Origin: Beroe forskalii
Taxonomy: Eukaryota; Ctenophora; Nuda; Beroida; Beroidae
Direction of reading: 5' to 3'
Length of the DNA stretch: 64,000 bases
NCBI GenBank assembly: GCA_011033025.1
Contig: WFMF01000352.1
Location: 1 to 64,000, forward strand
A model generated the notes under the pieces. The model was not told where the DNA came from. It did no database searches and saw only the letters and a program-made list of their open reading frames with translations. The translations under genes were made by a program, and so were the position numbers. This document shows, piece after piece, positions 51,310 through 64,000 of this stretch (position 1 is its first letter; each line of letters begins with the position of its first letter).

Positions 51310-52985
51310 ATTTGAATTAAAAAGAAAACTTTCTTCAAGACATCAATCTGCAAGACTTTTCTCCAACTCCGTACTTGAACACCAACATGATCCCTATAGG
51401 TAATGCAATGTTGAGAGCAGCAGGATCTAAGTGACCACACCAAGATGAGTGGTGTGCAGGCATCTTCAGTCCAATACCTACCTCAGCTTTCGGGGTGTTT
51501 AATTACAATTAAAGATTCACTTAAACCAAAAAACCCACGAGTGGTGAAAACAATTCCCTATGCTTTATTTGATAATGTGATTAGTTCAAAAACTTTCGTT
51601 CAAAACTTCAGTTCAAAAAAGTCTTGTTGGTAATTCGATCTTTGGTTATTCTATTTCTGCTCATCTTTCCCTACAAGTAGAGGGCTAATGTCACAAGTTT
51701 TCAGTTATTCTTTTATGTTATTTGATAACTGATTTTATCTGCTAATTTTATTGCCTTAGGCATTTTCTTTAAGTATTAAGCAAAACCTTTTTAACCTAGT
51801 TATGCATACCACCCATTTTTTTTTAAATATTCCCTATATTTAGTAAGTATATATCAAAATTGAACAATTAAAGAATAGATCCTTTAAAACACATTGATCC
51901 GCAAGACTTTTCTCCAACTCTGGGCTAGAATTTTGACACAATTTCTTGAGAAATTCTATATTAGAACAGCCAAAGCCAAATGAGTTACACCTAGATGAGT
52001 GGTGTGCAGGCATCTTCAGTCTTGTTGACTCTTGTTGCCTTGTCAGAGTTCTCACATTGGCTGCCCCCCTCGCCTTGTCTCATGTTGCCTTGACTCTGGT
52101 TGCTTGGATTCTTGATGTTCATGTTGTAAAGAACATAGTGATTTGCTTCAATTGCCTTGATCATATCATTGACCTTTGATTTTGCAAGCATCACTTTTCG
52201 CCAGAAATTTGGGAATGAATGTGCACACACACAAGTCACAATTGGTAGGTACATACCAATTGGTAGCTCAGTATGTGCCGACTAGTTGGGGTCTAAAGGA
52301 CTCTAGGACACATTGGGGGACTCTGGGCTGGGGGACTGTGGGTTGGTGGCAGCAAACCAGGGTCTGTCTGATTCCAGGTCTCGGGAGAGAAGCGTGTCCA
52401 TCTGCCACTGACTTGGCTGACCCAAGTGCTCTCAAGGTAGTCCAAGAAGAGGTTCAGGGAGTCAAGGACAGAGTTTGTGATGGTGGAGAAGGTGACTGAG
52501 AGTCTGAGACATCAGCAACAGGATCTGGTAGAAGATTAGGGGAGAACTTGAAGGTTATGTTGAAGAACCAGCTGTTCCTCTCTGCTAGGATGTTGAGGCG
52601 TTAACTGGCTGTAGACTCATAAGACCTTGTTGCTAAAGTGGGACAAGATCACGATGAATTGTATCATGAGTCTCAGTAATGATCCTGCACAGGTACCATG
52701 ATTGCACCAGTTATCAGGGGTCTGTTATCAGGGTTAACCAAGAGATTCACAAAATAAGTGAAGAGCTTTAGATACCTAGTGTTTATATCATGCAAAGAGG
52801 CTTCTGACCCAGAGTCCACCCTAGTTTGCCACCACCGACCCAGATTCCCACCACCCAGAGTCCGTTTCCAGTCTCTACATTTGACCCTAGTGTACTTTAA
52901 CCAATAGAAGCTGTTATGACATATGAGCATCAGTGCTGCAGATTGATGTCTTGAAGAAAGATTTCTTTTTAATTCAAATAAGTGC
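51310..52985. repeat. Duplicated and inverted segments, possible degenerate element
   Basis: 51340-51462 and 51890-52020 are diverged direct copies (both hold gcaagacttttctccaactc and gatgagtggtgtgcaggcat + cttcagtc). 51305-51350 recurs inverted at 52938-52982 (cagattgatgtcttgaagaa), and 52325-52365 recurs inverted at about 52805-52865 (gttggtggcagcaaaccagg against ccaccaccga). A minus frame at 51991-52254 (VNDMIKAIEANHYVLYNMNI) faintly resembles Myb/SANT-Zeste domains, which would suit a transposon relic. Unresolved. Confidence 0.45.
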
Positions 52986-53057
52986 TGATAATCGGTTTAT
53001 AATCATCAGTTATGATTATCAGTTATTTTGAGGGAGGTATGAACAGAAGTCTCCAAC

Positions 53058-59484
<6,427 letters not shown>

Positions 59485-59590
59485 GGCTTAATCATATGTT
59501 TGTATTTATCTGGTTCTATATCTACGATATACATGGGTTCACCGCGACATTGTAAGGGTCTACAATATCATCAGGAATTTGAGAATTCCC

Positions 59591-59596
59591 AATAAA
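59591..59596 (+). terminator. RNF121 poly(A) signal
   Basis: AATAAA 107 nt after the stop codon. Confidence 0.65.
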
Positions 59597-59609
59597 AGTC
59601 TTAGAAGAA

Positions 59610-61115
59610 AGTCGGATGACCGTTTGTTGAGTGTAAATGTTACCTTATGACAACTGACAAGCAGTGACACTCATTCCTCTTGATTACACACGAATACAAG
59701 CCGGTGATCGAGGTGTATTTGATACTTAGAATTATTTCATCGGGGCCAAGACCTGCACCCCGTTAATAGATAGTTGAAGCAATCCTCTGTTACGTATTGT
59801 AAGAGGTTAATATTCTAGGAAACCTAATTCAAGCAACCCCATTTTGAATTTTAGTCATTGTGCGTGTCTTATGAATAACCGATCCTTTTAAATAGAGATT
59901 TTAGGATCATTGATATTGAGAATGATCAAAAAATATTAACGTTAGTTAGATCTGTTCATGGCATTATTTTCATGATCCATCATCAGAAATTGTCCAGTTA
60001 TCATAAATTGTAGTAATAATTAGATAGAAACATGATTATTGTTAACTGTTAATTCTCAAATCGTTAGCAATTGTTGCAATGATAGTAATTGTTGTTCATT
60101 CTGAAAAGCGGGTTTAAAGCATTTCTTATTTCTAGGCTTATTCTAGGATCTAACCAATCGCCACATTGGTCTACAAGGAACGTTATTATTATTAGGCTTA
60201 GTGAGATCGGAGTTTTTCTTACAGATTCAGAGTCGCGTTCGCTCAGTACGTGTACTCTTTTCAATGTACACTGTTCCATGTACACTGAAAATGAAACGTA
60301 CCGAATTTTGATTATTTGGGAAATTCTACGATCTCGCGACATGTATGAATGTAATAAAAAGGTTGATGAGAATATTATTGACTTAAATAGTTTCGTGAGT
60401 TTCAGGGCTGTATTGACAATCGACAAAATGTCCTTCTTAATTCATAAACTTCCTATGCGTAGTAAGAGTTTGTACTTTCTTTGAATTGTTAATGTTGTTT
60501 GGTTATCATTACATTTTGGTTATTATATTATTCAAGTTTAGGCCATGATTCCCGATTTAATTGTTTCTAATCTGACTCAGATGCCAGAACAAACAATATT
60601 GATCGAATATGATCATACTCATTTATGTAAGTACCAACTTCTTTATCCATCTCTTTTATAACTTTTATGTATCTTTTGACGAAACCTTTCTCTAATTTAT
60701 CTTTCACAACTTCATTCAATAATAGCATGGCTAGATCGCGACTGAGTCAAAGGCAACGATTGAACGAACGTCTTCAACCCTGGAATAGTTTGCAGACCGA
60801 TCTTATTTCCTTGTATTCTCGTGGATGTGAACCCAAGAACTACGAAGTTTGCATCACTGATGCAAGAATGATGCATCAAGAATGATACTGATTGTATACG
60901 GCGACACTACTTCATTTTCAACAGAGTTGCAACTCCGATTACCATGGTAATATAGTTTGATAAATTGTACGACATTCTACTTTATGACATAGATGTCTAT
61001 TTCATTTATTCAATGTGAATTTTCATGAACTAATCATTGAAGCTTTTTACTTCATCAGGTCTACTTCGAAGTTATACTATTTCGCCAGTAATATGATGAA
61101 AACTCAAATGTTCCT
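59610..61115. other. Stretch without supported genes
   Basis: Overlapping open frames occur on both strands at 60064-60484 (120 and 131 codons), and a 72-codon plus frame at 60667-60885. None has a recognisable domain or splice context. Confidence 0.4.
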
Positions 61116-61127
61116 TCCTCCTTCAGG

Positions 61128-61200
61128 ATACAATGTTTGTGGCATTGACTGGACAGTGGAGATTTCATCTGATAGTTGCTCTTAGAACACACAATCGGGG
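61128..61200 (+). CDS. Isolated exon-like segment, unidentified
   Basis: Acceptor CTCCTTCAG, donor GTGAGT; the frame reads DTMFVALTGQWRFHLIVALR then THNR. Both splice sites are strong, but no partner exons or homologues were recognised. Confidence 0.2.
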
Positions 61201-61779
61201 TGAGTCTCTTATCAATATTGAAATTAAGACAATGTTACCCTTCTAATATAACTTGTGAACTTGGATAATTTTGATATGATGCAAAGGGGCGGTTTGTTGT
61301 TCCCATGATACGTTGTATCAATCTTGCATTTCACACAGTTCACAGGTTTCATTAGGAGATCAGATTTGTCTATACCTACACATAAACTGTGTGAACTTCT
61401 ACGCTAATCTCCCACCCCCAATCATTAAAGTTTGAATGTACCCCAAACATGTACCCCACAAATACAGATCCTATTGGACTCACTTCATTATAGTATTTAC
61501 ACTGGTATACATCAGGAGTAGGATAACGTTCCTCCTTATGATTCTATCCAGGCTATAAATCTGATAATACCTGGGACTCTAGGATCTCTAAACCTTATTT
61601 AAATCCGATCCTTTTGTGCGATGTAAAGGTATAGTTACTACTATCCATCAGGTATTATATCGAATAATACCTGCTCGTTTGAGAGCCGCACAGCACCCTT
61701 CACCCTCCCACATGTCAGGCTTGCGAGAACGGGTTTTCAAAGTGTTATTTGGCACATATACTCGTTTGTGCGAACTTGT

Positions 61780-62178
61780 GTACAAGGTTTACAAGGTTTT
61801 ACAAGGTTTTTTTACAAGGTTTTACGAGGTTTTACAAGTTTTTTTACAAGGTTTTTTACAAGGTTTACAAGGTTTAAAAGGTTTTACAAGGTTTACAAGG
61901 TTTTACAAGGTTTTACAAGATTTTACAAGGTTTTACAAGGTTTTACAAGGTTTACAAGGTTTACAAGGTTTTACAAGGTTTACAAGGTTTACAAGGTTTT
62001 ACAAGGTTTTACAAGGTTTTACAAGGTTTTACAAGGTTTACAAGGTTTTACAAGGTTTACAAGGTTTTACAAGGTTTTACAATGTTTAAAAGGTTTTACA
62101 AGGTTTTACAAGGTTTTACAAGGTTTTACAAGGTTTTACAGGGTTTACAAGGTTTTACAAGGTTTTACAAGGTTTCAC
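61780..62178. repeat. acaaggtttt minisatellite
   Basis: About 38 copies of a 9-11 bp unit acaaggttt(t). Frame-shifting unit lengths give several overlapping Phe/Tyr/Lys/Gly-rich open frames (for example 61616-62089 and 61768-62223, plus) that are artefacts. Confidence 0.95.
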
Positions 62179-62179
62179 A

Positions 62180-62890
62180 AAGTGATTGTGTGTTATTTGC
62201 ATTGTGTCAGTAGTAAGTACTGATCGTATGAAATGTTAGTGGTTGCGTCCTTTCTCTTAACAGTAACTTTAAGGTGGTATATTATCTAGAAAGATTACTT
62301 CGAGATAATATCCTCAACAGTAATTTTGGAGTTTTGGGCATCGAAAAGATGCCATCACAGTTCACGAATATATCAAATACAGAAAGCTGATGTTAGAACG
62401 ATTGACTGATACGTGAGATTACAATATCAGTAGCTTTCGAATGTATCAAGTACAGAAAGCTGTCCCCATTTAATGACCATAGTAAACCCTGATATAGCGA
62501 TTAATGACGTAGAACTAGCTTCCCATTATCAGATCATAATACATATCATATCTAGGCGATCTGTATGCCTGACATATAAAGTTGTAATGAAGTGATAGTG
62601 ACCTTGCATTGTTACCCTGGTAACTGTATATTACTGTTACCAAAGTATATACTCAGTAATTCGCAACATGCTCTATACTACTAAGAACCGGACCGTTAAT
62701 GTACTAAAACACCGCCTGTATTATTTCAAATGTACCGGAGGAATTTTACTTTCCGTTCCATGATTGTTGCGTTCTGGTATAGTTTTGAAGTTTTTTTAAT
62801 AAAATTACTTCTGTCCCCTTCAACCTTCGCGATCAACGTTTTCCTTGTTTTTCTAAAGAATAAAAGTGCCAGATTCAAACTAAATGCAAT
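62180..62890. other. Downstream flank of the secreted-protein gene, no gene
   Basis: A hairpin (gataatat.../...atatta) lies near 62275-62315, and a repeated caa(a/g)tacagaaagctg at 62375 and 62450. No exon was recognised. Confidence 0.4.
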
Positions 62891-62893
62891 TAT

Positions 62894-62899
62894 TTTATT
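62894..62899 (-). terminator. Poly(A) signal of the secreted-protein gene
   Basis: Minus-strand AATAAA, 77 nt beyond the stop codon. Confidence 0.55.
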
Positions 62900-62975
62900 T
62901 CATTATTTTAAATGCTTTCAAAACCAACTCCACCAATTCAATCATGCACACACCGATCGATGACGATATACCTGT

Positions 62976-63437
62976 CTATGGCATAGGAACCTCCTCTGAG
63001 GGTGCAACGTCCATTGAGGTACTCAGGGGAGGGGACTGGATGGTACCTTCGTCGGTAGTAAGGACAGCAACCCACTCTCCCACTCGGCCACCGGACGTAG
63101 CGTACTTGGTGTTGGTATCCTTATCAGCCCCAATTTTCCTCGTGAACAGACCATTGCTCCGTCGATTGCCTTTCTTGCACAAGGCTGGCTGCATTTCACC
63201 CGAGTCTTCGTCCATTACCAACTTGCAGATTTTCATGGTATAGCTAGGTGCAGCAGCGGGGATTTCAGCGTCAGTAAGGTAGGCTAACGTACCGTCAGCG
63301 TCAGTCAGCAGGAAGGAGATTTTGCAGGTTTTTGCAGGGAAGCACTCCACATCGTCATCTGGGAGGAGGCCAAAGAAGGAGGACTGGCCCATCACGGAGC
63401 TGGCTAGGACGCCGAACAGAAACAGAGAGGAATACAT
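62976..63437 (-). CDS. Small secreted protein, intronless, family unknown
   Basis: 153 residues. Residues 1-18 (MYSSLFLFGVLASSVMGQ) form a clear signal peptide with a likely cleavage site before or after Gln18. The mature part has four cysteines (two in VECFPAKTCK, then KICK and ALCKK), probably two disulfides, an acidic start (LLPDDD) and a Pro/Ser/acid C-tail. No TM segment or known domain. A TATA box 72 bp upstream of the ATG and AATAAA downstream make it a compact, credible gene. Codon use is GC-richer than its surroundings. The role is unknown; a structural or defence secretion is only a guess. Confidence 0.8.
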   Translation of the reverse strand: MYSSLFLFGVLASSVMGQSSFFGLLPDDDVECFPAKTCKISFLLTDADGTLAYLTDAEIPAAAPSYTMKICKLVMDEDSGEMQPALCKKGNRRSNGLFTRKIGADKDTNTKYATSGGRVGEWVAVLTTDEGTIQSPPLSTSMDVAPSEEVPMP

Positions 63438-63508
63438 GTTCTCGTGATAGAGAGTTATCGTGGTAACGCTTGTCTCGAGAGGATTGAGTTTTGCCAGAAT
63501 GCGGGGGA

Positions 63509-63515
63509 TTTTATA
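63509..63515 (-). promoter_or_regulatory. TATA box of the secreted-protein gene
   Basis: Minus-strand TATAAAA in context GATTATAAAATCC, 72 bp before the ATG. A start site about 30 bp downstream would give a leader of roughly 45 nt. Confidence 0.65.
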
Positions 63516-63519
63516 ATCA

Positions 63520-64000
63520 CCTGAGTCGGTTGTCTTGGTCCTCCGGTTTACCGCGTTATACGTGTCCTGATTGGTCGAATAATCGAATTGAAACGTCCTG
63601 ATTGGTCCATTATTGTCTCAAAATCGCGTTTCTTCTGTGTAAAAAAAAACCAGATGGTCCTTTCAGTCCTTGTTAGAAAAATGGACAAAAATAATAACAT
63701 TGTCGGAAATACCAATAACCTGTAATTTACATAAATTTTTACCGGTTTTTATGCAAGATAGTTTCAGTTCTAATTGCGAGATGTGATTGCCATTATTTAT
63801 TTCAGAACGTTGCACAAATTTTATATTCATTGAAACAATAGAAAACGATTAAATCTGTAACTCGATCTGGAAGTTAATATTTATTGTCTTTAGCTTGGAC
63901 CATCTAAGTAAAAAGCTTTGTGTCATTCGAACGATGATACCTAAAATAAGAAAAATAATTTTGCAGAATAAAAATTTCATAGTTTTTACATCGAAGAATA
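63520..64000. other. Upstream flank of the secreted-protein gene
   Basis: Contains two cgtcctgattggtc copies (63564-63577, 63594-63607), each with an inverted CCAAT box (attgg), then AT-rich DNA to the window end. These may be proximal promoter elements of the minus-strand gene. Confidence 0.35.

Noticed and set aside
60064-60484. Overlapping 120- and 131-codon frames on opposite strands
   Set aside because: No domains, no splice or poly(A) context; mutual shadows in low-complexity AT-rich DNA.
61616-62223. 157- and 151-codon frames rich in Phe/Tyr/Lys/Gly
   Set aside because: Products of the acaaggtttt array in two registers.

Overview
The window reads as nuclear DNA of an animal. It is AT-rich, its genes are interrupted by GT-AG introns, polyadenylation signals are present, and the recognisable proteins are metazoan: WDR26, RNF121 and an LDLa/LGR-type GPCR. 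The mix of a large SRCR-like/LDLa/7TM receptor, many tandem arrays and many foldback elements would suit a sponge or another early-branching marine invertebrate. That placement is inference; the sequence alone does not fix it.

Layout. 1-10 kb is repeat territory. It holds a GC-rich 30-bp array, a TTA-flanked MITE, and a 6.3-kb foldback (2.06-8.32 kb) with minisatellites in its arms; nested in the foldback are a TA-flanked MITE and a TTAA-flanked piggyBac-type element with a decayed P2RX7-C-like domain. 10.4-32.9 kb (minus strand) is one split gene, WDR26, in eleven coding exons (about 577 aa). Its 10.5-kb third intron contains, on the same strand, an intact single-exon 1246-aa GPCR gene (18.26-22.00 kb) with its own poly(A) signals, and a second foldback (22.1-25.1 kb) ending about 100 bp from the GPCR start. 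33-43 kb holds no convincing gene, only small MITEs, hairpins, CRE-containing repeats and a CCGGTT-rich cluster. 43.02-46.32 kb is a third giant foldback whose arms are mostly minisatellite. 47.3-49.2 kb (minus) has the exons of a small putatively myristoylated protein with an RFFL/RNF34-type helical motif, only partly resolved. 51.2-53.0 kb has duplicated and inverted segments. 53.06-59.48 kb (plus) is RNF121 in eight coding exons (302 aa); its long intron 5 carries a G-rich array, a fourth foldback with about 800-bp arms, and an inverted 10-bp array. 61.8-62.2 kb is another minisatellite. 62.98-63.44 kb (minus) is a small intronless secreted protein with TATA box and poly(A) signal.

Function. 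WDR26 is a subunit of the GID/CTLH ubiquitin ligase and RNF121 is an ER/Golgi membrane RING ligase, so two ubiquitin-pathway genes lie in the window, but nothing shows they are co-regulated. The most unusual theme is structural. Four long foldback elements have internal minisatellites repeated in opposite orientation in their two arms, like Drosophila FB elements, and the window also has seven short, near-perfect palindromes. I found no CRISPR array, rRNA or tRNA gene.
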